Below are positions 16,185 through 24,095 of a DNA stretch of 64,000 nucleotides, in pieces (position 1 is the first letter of the stretch; each line of letters starts with the position of its first letter). Both the position numbers and the translations under genes were made by a program. The notes under the pieces are model-generated. The model was given only the letters and a program-made list of their open reading frames with translations, was not told the DNA's origin and did not search any database. Origin of the DNA: Natronosalvus vescus. GTDB taxonomy: Archaea; Halobacteriota; Halobacteria; Halobacteriales; Natrialbaceae. The stretch spans positions 372,001-436,000 of the forward strand of contig NZ_CP099546.1 in the NCBI RefSeq assembly GCF_023973145.1. The letters run 5' to 3'.

Positions 16185-16580
16185 ATGTCTCTCGAGCCAC
16201 CCCGCCCAGAGAAACAGGTCGTCGACCGATGGAACCGGGCTTTCGAGGTGCTCTCCGCGGAACCTCGTCGGCAACTGGTGACCTCGCTTATGGATGCCGA
16301 ACCGGACGACCCCGTTTCGTTGCCATCAGCCGCACAGTCGCCGGTTCTTCCGGCCGATTCGGAGGAACTCACGGTACGGTTGCATCACCAGCATCTGCCG
16401 ATGCTCGCCGCTCACCAGTACGTCGAGTGGACGCACGAACCCTTTCAGGCGTCCCGCGGCGACAACTTCGATGAGCTAGCCCAGATCCTCGAATCGCTGT
16501 ATACGAACGCCGACTCGCTTCCGGACGACCTCGTTCACGGGTGTTCTCGGCTCGAGCACGAACGTAGCGACCTCGAATAG
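16185..16580 (+). CDS. Small DUF7344-like (winged-helix type) protein
   Basis: 131 residues. The segment VVDRWNRAFEVLSAEPRRQLVTSLMDA resembles the start of haloarchaeal DUF7344/ArsR-type domains (ALSxxRRRxIL). Later LTVRLHHQHLPMLAAHQYVEWTHEP resembles the second half, which is normally the wing. The C terminus is an acidic helix (FDELAQILESLYTNADSL). Likely a regulator or sensor component. It is preceded by repeated ACCTGTGTG elements. ATG at 16185 chosen; earlier in-frame ATG at 16155 is too close to the promoter-like region. Confidence 0.6.
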   Translation: MSLEPPRPEKQVVDRWNRAFEVLSAEPRRQLVTSLMDAEPDDPVSLPSAAQSPVLPADSEELTVRLHHQHLPMLAAHQYVEWTHEPFQASRGDNFDELAQILESLYTNADSLPDDLVHGCSRLEHERSDLE

Positions 16581-16695
16581 CCGGTCGAAGACGACGGGTG
16601 GGGCGACGCCGGTGCGTCGTGAAACAGTCTGTGAGAGGCGTGTCAGCGCTCGAGAGACCGACATGGCTTTGCCACCGGCGGCACAAGTGACGGAT

Positions 16696-16791
16696 ATGAA
16701 CGACCCGCAACTGCTTATGACCGCTGTCCTCGTCGTGGTTGTGCTGTTTTGTCTCGCCGCGATCTTGTACATCTCGATCGTGTGGGACTAG
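16696..16791 (+). CDS. 31-residue single-span membrane protein
   Basis: ATG at 16696, TAG at 16789-16791. The product is MNDPQLLMT, then a hydrophobic helix (AVLVVVVLFCLAAILYIS), then IVWD. Its hydrophobic span, acidic flank and position in a 270-base gap make it credible as a small membrane protein. Homology cannot be judged from so short a sequence. Confidence 0.45.
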   Translation: MNDPQLLMTAVLVVVVLFCLAAILYISIVWD

Positions 16792-16851
16792 GGATTCTGG
16801 CCCGTCACTGACCGTCAGCGATTGCCCGGTTGGTGCGACCGAAAGCGAGTT

Positions 16852-17910
16852 TTACTCGGTCTGGTCGTCCGCCGACGCCTCGAGACTCTCGATGATCGAG
16901 CGGTCGGGGTCTTTCGTCGGCAACATCGGCCCGACCGAGGCGGTTCGTCGCGTCACCGTCGCGGTACGAAGAATGTAGACCGTGAGGAGCGCGAGCGGGG
17001 AGAAGACGACCGCGAGCAGGCCGCTTACGACGAACGGGAGGCTCGTTAGCGAAACGACTGGCCCCGTCCGACCTGCATACAGAAAGCCGATCAGCATGGC
17101 GGACGTGATCGCCGGCACCCCAATCACCAGCGTCAACTGTGAGAACCGGGTCAGTTCCCGCTGGAGGTACGTCGTCTTGAAGTGCTCGCGGGCGATGAGG
17201 AACAGTTCGAACGTCTCGATCAACGCTCGCAGATCCTCGCGAGCGGCCGGTGAAAGCGCCGATTCGTGGTGGGCGAGGAGGTACATCGCCCCGTGGTGTT
17301 GCATGGCCGCGTCGTACTCGATGGTCGCAGACACGGCGTCGAACGTGCCGAAGGCGGCCGTCGAGAGTGTGTCGTCGACCCGTTCGATGCTGTCCTCGAC
17401 GGCGTCGATGTATCGCTCGAGTTCGCTGCGGGCGTTTTCGTCAGTGTCGTCGGCGTGACCCCGAAGACTGTCGGTTCGCTGGTGAATCCGGTCGGTGAGC
17501 GCCCCGAGCAGTTGGGAGGGGGTTCCCGGCGCGATGGGCGCGTCGATCGCGTCGGCGACGTCACTTCGGAACGTCGTCACCTCTTCGATCCGGTCGGCGG
17601 CCCGACCGGCCGAGGAGAACTCCTGTGAAAGGATGAGTTGATTGATCGAGACGACGATGGTGACGAGCGAGAACGTGCCGGCGACCATCCCACCCGCCAG
17701 TCGCGTGACCGAATCGTCGTTAGTGAACGCGATGAAGCCGAACGCGTCGAGCGCGATGAACAGGACGAACGCGCCTGCAGAGAGACTGAGAGCGAGAAAC
17801 AACCGGTTAGCGTCGATGAGCACCCATTCTCTGACTCGAACGAGCGCGCTGGTGGTCGACCCCGAACCGCCTGTCACGTCGTCGGCCGATGCCGTGCCAT
17901 CGCCGGGCAT
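16852..17910 (-). CDS. Haloarchaeal membrane protein, four helices
   Basis: 352 residues. Two N-terminal helices (LFLALSLSAGAFVLFIALDA and GMVAGTFSLVTIVVSINQLIL) form a hairpin. A soluble helical domain covers about 100-240 (FSSAGRAADRIEEVTTFRSD, EDSIERVDDTLSTAAFGTF). Two more helices follow: LVIGVPAITSAMLIGFLYAG and VSGLLAVVFSPLALLTVYIL. The C-terminal tail ends in acidic residues. No catalytic motif recognised; resembles conserved haloarchaeal membrane proteins of unknown role. The 16696 gene ends about 60 bases past its stop, so they converge. Confidence 0.7.
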   Translation of the reverse strand: MPGDGTASADDVTGGSGSTTSALVRVREWVLIDANRLFLALSLSAGAFVLFIALDAFGFIAFTNDDSVTRLAGGMVAGTFSLVTIVVSINQLILSQEFSSAGRAADRIEEVTTFRSDVADAIDAPIAPGTPSQLLGALTDRIHQRTDSLRGHADDTDENARSELERYIDAVEDSIERVDDTLSTAAFGTFDAVSATIEYDAAMQHHGAMYLLAHHESALSPAAREDLRALIETFELFLIAREHFKTTYLQRELTRFSQLTLVIGVPAITSAMLIGFLYAGRTGPVVSLTSLPFVVSGLLAVVFSPLALLTVYILRTATVTRRTASVGPMLPTKDPDRSIIESLEASADDQTE

Positions 17911-18232
17911 AATCCGTGTTCACCGAACGCGTGGAAAAACCTCGTCGTTGCACATGTTGTGCGGGCGTCTCGAGCGAGTGTTGTCTCGCGTTAATGCACC
18001 GTTGACCGCCCCATCTTCCGTCTACGTATCGTCGTTTAGTCGTCTTCGTCAACGCACCGTTGGCCAGACTGTTCCTCGTCAACGCATCGCCGTTCGCACC
18101 GCACCCTCATCAGCGCCCCTCGAGCGGTCATCCCGTCCTTCGCCATTGTCTCGTCGGTCGTCCCGTCCCTCGAGTCAGCACCCGGACGAGTGCAGGCCCC
18201 ACACTCAACCGAATCGACGCTGAGATACCTCC
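17911..18232. other. 322-base gene-free region with repeated GCACCGTTG motif
   Basis: Lies between the divergent genes at 17910 and 18233. Three related units occur: GTTAATGCACCGTTGACC near 17990, GTCAACGCACCGTTGGCC near 18048, and GTCAACGCATCGCCG near 18078. Together they look like a degenerate repeat with spacing of about 58 and 30 bases. No credible reading frame. Confidence 0.4.
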
Positions 18233-18742
18233 ATGGCGGACGACATTCGCTCCCGACGACGACTGCTCACGACGACGGGCGTGGCACTCGGGTCGACGCT
18301 CGGCCTCGCCGGCTGTCTCGGCCGCGGCGGCCCGGCCTACGATGGCGACGGCACCGAACCAGGTCGAACCCCGGTCGACGCCGACGGCGAGGCCCGAACG
18401 ACCGAGGAGATGGCAGCCGCCTCGGCGCTCGCCGTCACGGAACCAGCGGAGGGCGTCTCCCCCGTCGAGGGAATCGAGATCGCCGACCACGCGTTCGTCC
18501 TCGAGGACGATTTCCGCGGCTCGACGGTACAGGGACGGCTCGAAAACACCGGCGACGATCGGCTCTCGGTCGTCGAAGTTCGCGTACGTGTGTACGACGA
18601 GGCGGGGGCCCAACTGGGGCTGTATCTCGATCGCACCAGCGATCTCGAGGCCAACACTGCGTGGTCGTTTACGGTGATCCTGCTCGAGGCACCGTCGGAT
18701 ATTGCGTCCTACGATATCGCTGCGGTTGGTGCACCGGCGTGA
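18233..18742 (+). CDS. Tat lipoprotein with FxLYD-like domain
   Basis: 169 residues. Tat signal SRRRLLTTTGVAL followed by lipobox LAGC at about residues 25-29, so it is anchored outside the membrane by a lipid. The mature part starts with a disordered acidic linker. The C-terminal part (residues about 80-165) reads IEIADHAFVLEDDFRGSTV, GRLENTGDDRLSVVEVRVRVYDEAG, then LGLYLDRTSDLEANTAWSF and has the beta-sandwich pattern of the FxLYD family. Role unknown; likely a surface-binding protein. Confidence 0.75.
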   Translation: MADDIRSRRRLLTTTGVALGSTLGLAGCLGRGGPAYDGDGTEPGRTPVDADGEARTTEEMAAASALAVTEPAEGVSPVEGIEIADHAFVLEDDFRGSTVQGRLENTGDDRLSVVEVRVRVYDEAGAQLGLYLDRTSDLEANTAWSFTVILLEAPSDIASYDIAAVGAPA

Positions 18743-18773
18743 ACTCCTCCCGGGTACTGACCGCGCGTCGATT

Positions 18774-19616
18774 TTAGTTCTCAGTTTCCTCCTGGAGATC
18801 CTCGAGTTCGGCGTCGACTTCGTCGTCGTTCACTTCCGTCTCGAGATCCTCGAGTTCGGCGTCGATGTCGGCATCGGTTTCGACGTCGGCGTCGACCGCC
18901 TCCCCCTCGGACTCGGCTTCCCCACCGACTTCCGCCTTGAGCGTCTCGAGTTCGGCGTCGACGCCGCTGTCGGTCGAGAGCGCCTCGAGTTCGCGGTCGA
19001 TGGTGTCCTTGTCGGACAGCACGTCCTCGAAGGCACCCGACTCGTGGAGTTCGTCGAGCGCGGCAGCGCGGGCCTCCATGTCCTGGGTGCGCTCTTCGGC
19101 GCGTTCGATCGCGCGCCCGACGTCCTCGAATTCCTCTCCCGTGGCGGTCATCGCCTCCGAAACGGTCGAACTCGCCTCCGCGGCCTCGTAGCGGGCTTTC
19201 ATCGTCTCCTTCTTGGTGCGGAACTCCTCGATTCGGCTCTGGAGTTCGTCTTTCTGCTCGATCAGCCGATCTTGCTGTTGCTGGAGATCGGAGATCTGGC
19301 GCTCGAGCTCCTCGATCTGGTTCATCTTGGCTTTCTTCTTCTCGAGGGCGCGTCGGGCCAGATCCTCACGACCTTGCTGGACGGCCGTGCGCGCCTGGCC
19401 GTTGTGTTTGTCGACGTTCTCCTCGAGGCGGCGCTTTTGCATCTCGAGGCGCTTTTTCTGCGTCGTCAGATCGGCGATGCCACGTTTGACCTGCTGGAGC
19501 TGATCGCGCATCTGCTCGTAGGAGTAATCGAGCGTCTGCGTCGGATCCTCCTGGCGGTCGAGAAACGAACTGATCTTCGACCGGATGATGTAGGACGTCC
19601 GAGAGAGGATACCCAT
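18774..19616 (-). CDS. PspA/IM30-family protein
   Basis: 280 residues. Starts MGILSRTSYIIRSKISSFLDRQEDP, the usual amphipathic N terminus, then long coiled coil (LDYSYEQMRDQLQQVKRGIA to about residue 200). These proteins protect or reshape membranes under stress (ESCRT-III-like). The last 80 residues are very acidic with repeated DAELEDLE-type units (VDAELETLKAEV, DIDAELEDLETEV, VDAELEDLQEE), longer than in bacterial PspA. ATG at 19616 is chosen because it starts the conserved MGILSR; the extension upstream is unlikely. Confidence 0.85.
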   Translation of the reverse strand: MGILSRTSYIIRSKISSFLDRQEDPTQTLDYSYEQMRDQLQQVKRGIADLTTQKKRLEMQKRRLEENVDKHNGQARTAVQQGREDLARRALEKKKAKMNQIEELERQISDLQQQQDRLIEQKDELQSRIEEFRTKKETMKARYEAAEASSTVSEAMTATGEEFEDVGRAIERAEERTQDMEARAAALDELHESGAFEDVLSDKDTIDRELEALSTDSGVDAELETLKAEVGGEAESEGEAVDADVETDADIDAELEDLETEVNDDEVDAELEDLQEETEN

Positions 19617-19759
19617 ACGTACTACGTGTCCCTCGTGGCTCTTAAAAACTTCACATCGATTACAGGCGAGCAGAACCGTCGGGGATTCTCTCGAAGACGG
19701 TCGACTCGGGCATCCGGTCAACGGGAAAGACGCTATCGACTCCTGGTGATCGCGAGTCG

Positions 19760-20277
19760 TTATCGTTCGCCGTGGTCGTCGTGTGTCGCGCGAGTGACCG
19801 CCGCTGAAGCTGTGCCCGGCCGTGCAATCAGCCAGGGATCACAGGGCTGCCAGGTTTCGACGATCCGGTAGCCCGCGAGTCGGACGACCATCGTCTTCCG
19901 GTTCGGCGGCGTGTTCCCCGTCGCGGATCCGTGGGACTCGATCCAGCTAGCCTCGTCGACGTTCCACTGGCAGTAGACGACGCCGTCGCCGCTGGCGAGG
20001 CCGTCGATGTGATAGGTGAGTCCGGGAAACGCTGCCCTGGCAATCTCCGCGTACGTTTTTAACGCATTCCGACCGACGAGAGTACCCCAACTGGTTTCGT
20101 AGGCGACGTGATCGTCGGCGACCAGGTCGTCGATGGTCGTCGAATCATCTCGGTCGATCGAGCCTCGGCGTACTGCTGAAGATATCGTCGCCACACCTCT
20201 TCGTGATCGATTTCCCGGCCTCTCACCGCTCGGTGGTTACGCTGTTCGCCGTCAGTGCTGTATTGGTCGCCACGCAT
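19760..20277 (-). pseudogene. SnoaL-like (NTF2-fold) protein, frameshifted
   Basis: Two frames together give one SnoaL/polyketide-cyclase-like protein. From the ATG at 20277 the first reads GREIDHEEVWRRYLQQYAEA. Past about 20160 the homologous continuation is in the frame ending at 19760: DRDDSTTIDDLVADDHVAYET, then FPGLTYHIDGLASGDG, VVYCQWNVDEASW, NRKTMVVRLAGYRIVETW. A one-base change near 20155-20165 would join them (the combined span, 518 bases, is not a multiple of three). If real, the gene is inactive; a sequencing error is equally possible. Another reading is a shorter protein starting at 20194, but it would lack the first helix of the fold. Confidence 0.6.
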
Positions 20278-20541
20278 GAACGTGTCATTCCCCAGGCTGG
20301 TTCGACGGGCGCGACGATAAGATTGCTATCTGGTAACAATTTTGCACCAACGGACTTGTGTGCAGCCGTTGCAAGGGCTCACGAGTTGCTCGGATCCCAG
20401 CTCGGGCTGGTCGTGTCACTACAGAGCACCTCGAGGCGGCGATTCCCTACTCATACGGCCCTCAGGAATGGTCGTCGGAACAGTCCGACCATGAAATACG
20501 AAAAAGCGGCGTTCAAGCCCTTCGAGTTCGAACGGGCGGCT

Positions 20542-21174
20542 ATGTCATCGTCCACGTCCGCGTCCATCGTCGTGCCCGGCGCTCGAGACGTCCGTGGGAC
20601 GCTCGAAGAGCCAGGGACGGATGCGTCGCCGTCGGCCATCGTCGTCGCCTGCCCACCCCATCCCCAGCACGGCGGGAACCGAAGCGATCGACGACTCGTG
20701 GCGGTCAGCGACTGGCTCGTCGACCACGGAATCGCCTGCCTCCGCATCGACTACGGCGAGTGGGACGAGGGTCGGGGCGAACGCACGGACGTCACGAACG
20801 CGATCCGTTGGGCGGCCGAGCGCTACGACCGTATCGGCGTCTTCGGCTTCAGTTTCGGCTCCGCGCTGGCGCTGCTCGCGAGCGGCGACGACCCTGCCGT
20901 CGAGGCGGTCGCCGCCCTCGCCCCACCGACGCGCCTCAACCCGGATCTCGAGGTGTTGCCGGCGCTCGAGTCCCTCGCTATCCCGGTGTTGATCGCCTAC
21001 GGCGTCCGGGATACGACAGTCGACTGGGAACCGGTCGTCGATCTGGGGGAGGAGCGCGACGACCGCGTGCTCGAGTGGTCGGCCGATCACTTCTTCATCG
21101 GGCAACACGAGGCGATCGCCGCCGACATCGGCTCGTTTTTCGCGGAGACGATCGGTTCGACAGACGCAGACTGA
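20542..21174 (+). CDS. Alpha/beta hydrolase (dienelactone-hydrolase-like)
   Basis: 210 residues. IVVACPPHPQHGG is the oxyanion-side loop after strand 3. The nucleophile is Ser104 in GFSFGS. The acid is probably Asp in AYGVRDTTVDW and the base His in SADHFFIGQHE. This matches the small archaeal group of alpha/beta hydrolases annotated as esterases or dienelactone hydrolases. The ATG at 20542 (MSSSTSASIVVPG) starts directly before the first beta-strand; the open frame upstream reaches 20203 but lacks conservation features. Substrate unknown. Confidence 0.85.
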   Translation: MSSSTSASIVVPGARDVRGTLEEPGTDASPSAIVVACPPHPQHGGNRSDRRLVAVSDWLVDHGIACLRIDYGEWDEGRGERTDVTNAIRWAAERYDRIGVFGFSFGSALALLASGDDPAVEAVAALAPPTRLNPDLEVLPALESLAIPVLIAYGVRDTTVDWEPVVDLGEERDDRVLEWSADHFFIGQHEAIAADIGSFFAETIGSTDAD

Positions 21175-21282
21175 GCCAACGAGTGCTCGAACTGCTCGTT
21201 GGGGATAGCGGCGAGAAATTCGTCGCGTCACTCGAGCCCATGGTGTGTGACGAGGGCCACGTAGCTCGAGGCGCTGTGAGCC

Positions 21283-21960
21283 CTACGTCGTCCGGAACGC
21301 CCGATCGCCCGCGTCGCCGAGACCGGGGACGATGAAGCCGTCGTCGTCGAGGTGATCGTCGATGGCGACGGTGAGGAGGTCGATGTCGGAGAACTGCTCG
21401 CCGACCCGCAACAGCCCTTCGGGTGCCGAGACCGCCGAGAGGACGATCAACTGCTCGGGATCGGCGGAGTTCTCGACGACGTGCTCGAGCACGGCGTTCA
21501 TCGTGCTGCCCGTCGCCAGCATCGGGTCGGCGACGATGACGGTGTCGTCGGGAGTGATCTCGGGCAGTTTGACGTAGTCGATCGTGATCGGGAACGTCCC
21601 GGTTTCGTCCCGGCCGGCTTCCTCGTCTCGACTGGCGCTGATGACACCCTGGCGGGCCCGTGGGAACGCTTTGAGTAGCCCTTCGACGAAGGGTGTCGCC
21701 GCCCGGAGGACGTTGATAATGACGATGTCGTCGAGACCCTTGACGCGCTCGCCCATCGTGGCCTCGAGGGGCGTCTCGATCTGAACGTACTCGGTCTCCA
21801 TTCGGCCGTCGATGATCTCGTAGCCACAGATGCGGCCGAGTTTCACGAGCCCCTTCCGAAAGCTCACCTGTTCGGTTTCGACGTCTCGCAGGCGCGAGAG
21901 CGTGTCCTTCGCCAGCGCGTGGGTGACGAGGTAGGCGTCACCACGGTCTTCGATCGGCAT
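21283..21960 (-). CDS. upp: Uracil phosphoribosyltransferase
   Basis: 225 residues. Converts uracil and PRPP to UMP (pyrimidine salvage). PRPP-binding motif [14 protein letters not shown] near residue 130. Other family signs are [21 protein letters not shown] near the start, [23 protein letters not shown] (the flexible-loop region) and [10 protein letters not shown]. The C terminus [14 protein letters not shown] matches the family end. Monocistronic in the window. Confidence 0.95.
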   Translation of the reverse strand: MPIEDRGDAYLVTHALAKDTLSRLRDVETEQVSFRKGLVKLGRICGYEIIDGRMETEYVQIETPLEATMGERVKGLDDIVIINVLRAATPFVEGLLKAFPRARQGVISASRDEEAGRDETGTFPITIDYVKLPEITPDDTVIVADPMLATGSTMNAVLEHVVENSADPEQLIVLSAVSAPEGLLRVGEQFSDIDLLTVAIDDHLDDDGFIVPGLGDAGDRAFRTT

Positions 21961-22118
21961 ACCGGTACTCGGCGGTCGATCCCATTGATCTTACCGATCT
22001 CTCAGAGCGACTCGAGGTGGGACGAAGCGATCGGAGTGCCACCGATCGGAGAGAGTGCACGTTCCAGTCCCGAAACTCGAGGGACACTTTTATGAGTCGT
22101 TTCTCCTGAAGAGAAGTA

Positions 22119-23909
22119 ATGAGCGAACGGAGCTTCCGACGTACCCTGGTCGGTGTCGTCCTCGCTGTTGCCCTCGTCACGGTCGCGGGTTTCGCGATCG
22201 CTGGTGCAGGCATCGGTGCGGTCGCCGGCGATGGGACAGCGGGAACGACCGCCGACGACCCGACAGCGCTCGAGCAGCCAGCGGCGCTCTCGAGTCAGCC
22301 AGCGGCGAGCCAGTCACCGCCACCCGTCGAACCGTGTGCCGCCGAACCGCCTGAAGACTTCGCCGCGCCCGAAGACGGCAACGACACGATCGGCTGGTTC
22401 GACGGCTACTGGTACAACCAGCCACTCGAGATCGACGCCGACGACGGCCTGACGGAGGCGGAACTCGAACAGGTGAGCGCTCGGACGGCCGCACGGTTCG
22501 AGGCACTGCGCTGTCTCACGTTCGAGTCGATGCCACCGGTCGAGATCGTCGACCGCGAGGAATTCGCCGAGCAAACCGAGGCCCAGTACGGCGAGGTCGA
22601 CCAGCGCACCAGCCAGTTCGACAACGCCCAGTTCGAGACGCTGTTGCTCATCGGCAGCGAGGAGGACGCAATTGAGGTACGCCAGCAGGATCGCAGCGCG
22701 ACCGTCGGCGGCTACTACGACTTCGTGAACGACGAAATCGTCGTCATCTCCGACGATCCCAACCAGTTGCAACTCGACGAGGCAATCCTGGCTCACGAAC
22801 TCGGCCACGCCCTCCAGAACCAGCACTTCGATCTCGCGCAGTACACCCGAGACACCCGCGATCTCGACAACGGCAAACTCGGCGTGATCGAAGGCGACGT
22901 CCACCGCGTCGAACAGCGCTACCTCGAGTACTGCCAGGAGGACTTGTGGAACGAGCCCTGTATCCTCGACGATGCGGAGGACGAGGGGGACGCCCAGGAG
23001 CCGCCGAACTGGGGGCTGTACTTCATGCAGTTCCAGCCCTACAGCGACGGTCCGTCGTTCGTCGACCACGTTTACGAGGAGGGCGGCTGGGACGCCGTCG
23101 ACGCCCTCTACGACGACATGCCGCGCTCGTCGGTCGAGGTGATATACCCCGAGCACTACGGCGAGTTCGAGACGGCCGACCTCGAGGTCGCGGATCGCTC
23201 GAGCGGCGACTGGGAGCGCCTGACGTTCGAGGACGGCCCCGACCACAACGTAATCGGCCAGGCCGGGCTGTCTGCGATATTCATGGATCCCGCCTACGAC
23301 GGCACGCCCATCGTCGACCCGAACACGTTCCTGAACATCGATCCCGAGACCGGCGACATCGACCCGTCGAACCCGCTGAACTACGACCTCGAGGCGACCA
23401 GCGGCTGGGAAGGTGACCGGCTCTACGTGTACGAGAACGACGATCACACCGGCTCGGTCTGGAAACTCGCCTGGAGCGACAACAGTGAGGCGGCGACGTT
23501 CGTCGACGCCTACGAGGCCCTCGTCGACGTTCGCGGCGGCCAGGCCGTCGACGGCTACGCCCACACCTACACCTTCGGCGAGGGTAGCGAGTTCGATATG
23601 GCCCTGACGATCTACCCCGATGACGACCGGGTCTGGATCGTCACCGCGCCGACCGTCGATGCCTTGACCGACGTCCACGACGACGTCGAGTTGGTCGAAG
23701 CCGGCGAGAGCCCGCTCGAGGACGACGATGCGGATGATTCCGACACCGACGCCGGCAACGATTCTGACGCCGACGACGACACCGACGCGGACGACGACGC
23801 TACCGGGGACGACGGTATTCCCGGGTTCGGCATTGTCGCCGCGGTGAGTGCGCTGCTCGCCACGGCCGGGTTTGCGATGCGTCTGGGCGGTCGGTTCCGC
23901 CTCGAGTAA
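22119..23909 (+). CDS. Hvo_1808-family surface protein, HExxH motif, PGF-CTERM
   Basis: 596 residues. N-terminal signal anchor (LVGVVLAVALVTVAGFAIAGAG). The mature part has a zincin-like HExxH at 226-230 in LAHELGHALQ, with a possible third ligand in IEGDVHRVEQRYLE. The C-terminal region ends in an Asp-rich linker (residues about 530-562) followed by a PGFG hydrophobic tail, which fits archaeosortase processing (PGF-CTERM). Zinc-metalloprotease activity is a prediction. Paralogue of the next gene. TATA-like CTTTTATG is about 30 bases before the ATG. Confidence 0.85.
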   Translation: MSERSFRRTLVGVVLAVALVTVAGFAIAGAGIGAVAGDGTAGTTADDPTALEQPAALSSQPAASQSPPPVEPCAAEPPEDFAAPEDGNDTIGWFDGYWYNQPLEIDADDGLTEAELEQVSARTAARFEALRCLTFESMPPVEIVDREEFAEQTEAQYGEVDQRTSQFDNAQFETLLLIGSEEDAIEVRQQDRSATVGGYYDFVNDEIVVISDDPNQLQLDEAILAHELGHALQNQHFDLAQYTRDTRDLDNGKLGVIEGDVHRVEQRYLEYCQEDLWNEPCILDDAEDEGDAQEPPNWGLYFMQFQPYSDGPSFVDHVYEEGGWDAVDALYDDMPRSSVEVIYPEHYGEFETADLEVADRSSGDWERLTFEDGPDHNVIGQAGLSAIFMDPAYDGTPIVDPNTFLNIDPETGDIDPSNPLNYDLEATSGWEGDRLYVYENDDHTGSVWKLAWSDNSEAATFVDAYEALVDVRGGQAVDGYAHTYTFGEGSEFDMALTIYPDDDRVWIVTAPTVDALTDVHDDVELVEAGESPLEDDDADDSDTDAGNDSDADDDTDADDDATGDDGIPGFGIVAAVSALLATAGFAMRLGGRFRLE

Positions 23910-24057
23910 CCGAGGGTACCTACCTCGAACAACCGAACAGCGATCATCCCGAGTACCCGAACGCAGCCACCTCGAGTAACCGAGACCACCAACCTCGAGT
24001 ATCCGAACGCAGCCACCTTCAGCAACCGAACGCAGCCACCTTCAGCAATCGAACAGC
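23901..24057. repeat. Degenerate 22-base tandem repeat between the paralogues
   Basis: Seven imperfect copies of CCTCGAGTAACCGAACGCAG-type units start at 23901, 23924, 23949, 23971, 23994, 24016 and 24038. Period is 22-23 bases except for one longer unit. The first copy overlaps the end of the upstream gene: its TAA stop is part of the unit (RLE-stop). Units with CGAACGCAGCCA are the best conserved. No stem-loop array or leader that would suggest CRISPR. Confidence 0.75.
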
Positions 24058-24095
24058 ACAACGCCTTTTTCATCTGCCGCCCTCTCGAGACACCA

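Noticed and set aside
16852-17910. Mechanosensitive or ion channel
   Set aside because: Four helices and a helical domain are seen, but no pore or channel family motif; left as unknown membrane protein.
22314-23678. 454-codon minus-strand open frame
   Set aside because: Antisense shadow of the Hvo_1808-type gene; composition (Val/Asp/Arg-rich, no motifs) is the usual high-GC mirror frame.
23901-24057. Possible CRISPR array
   Set aside because: Units are contiguous and degenerate, with no spacers of constant length and no cas genes.
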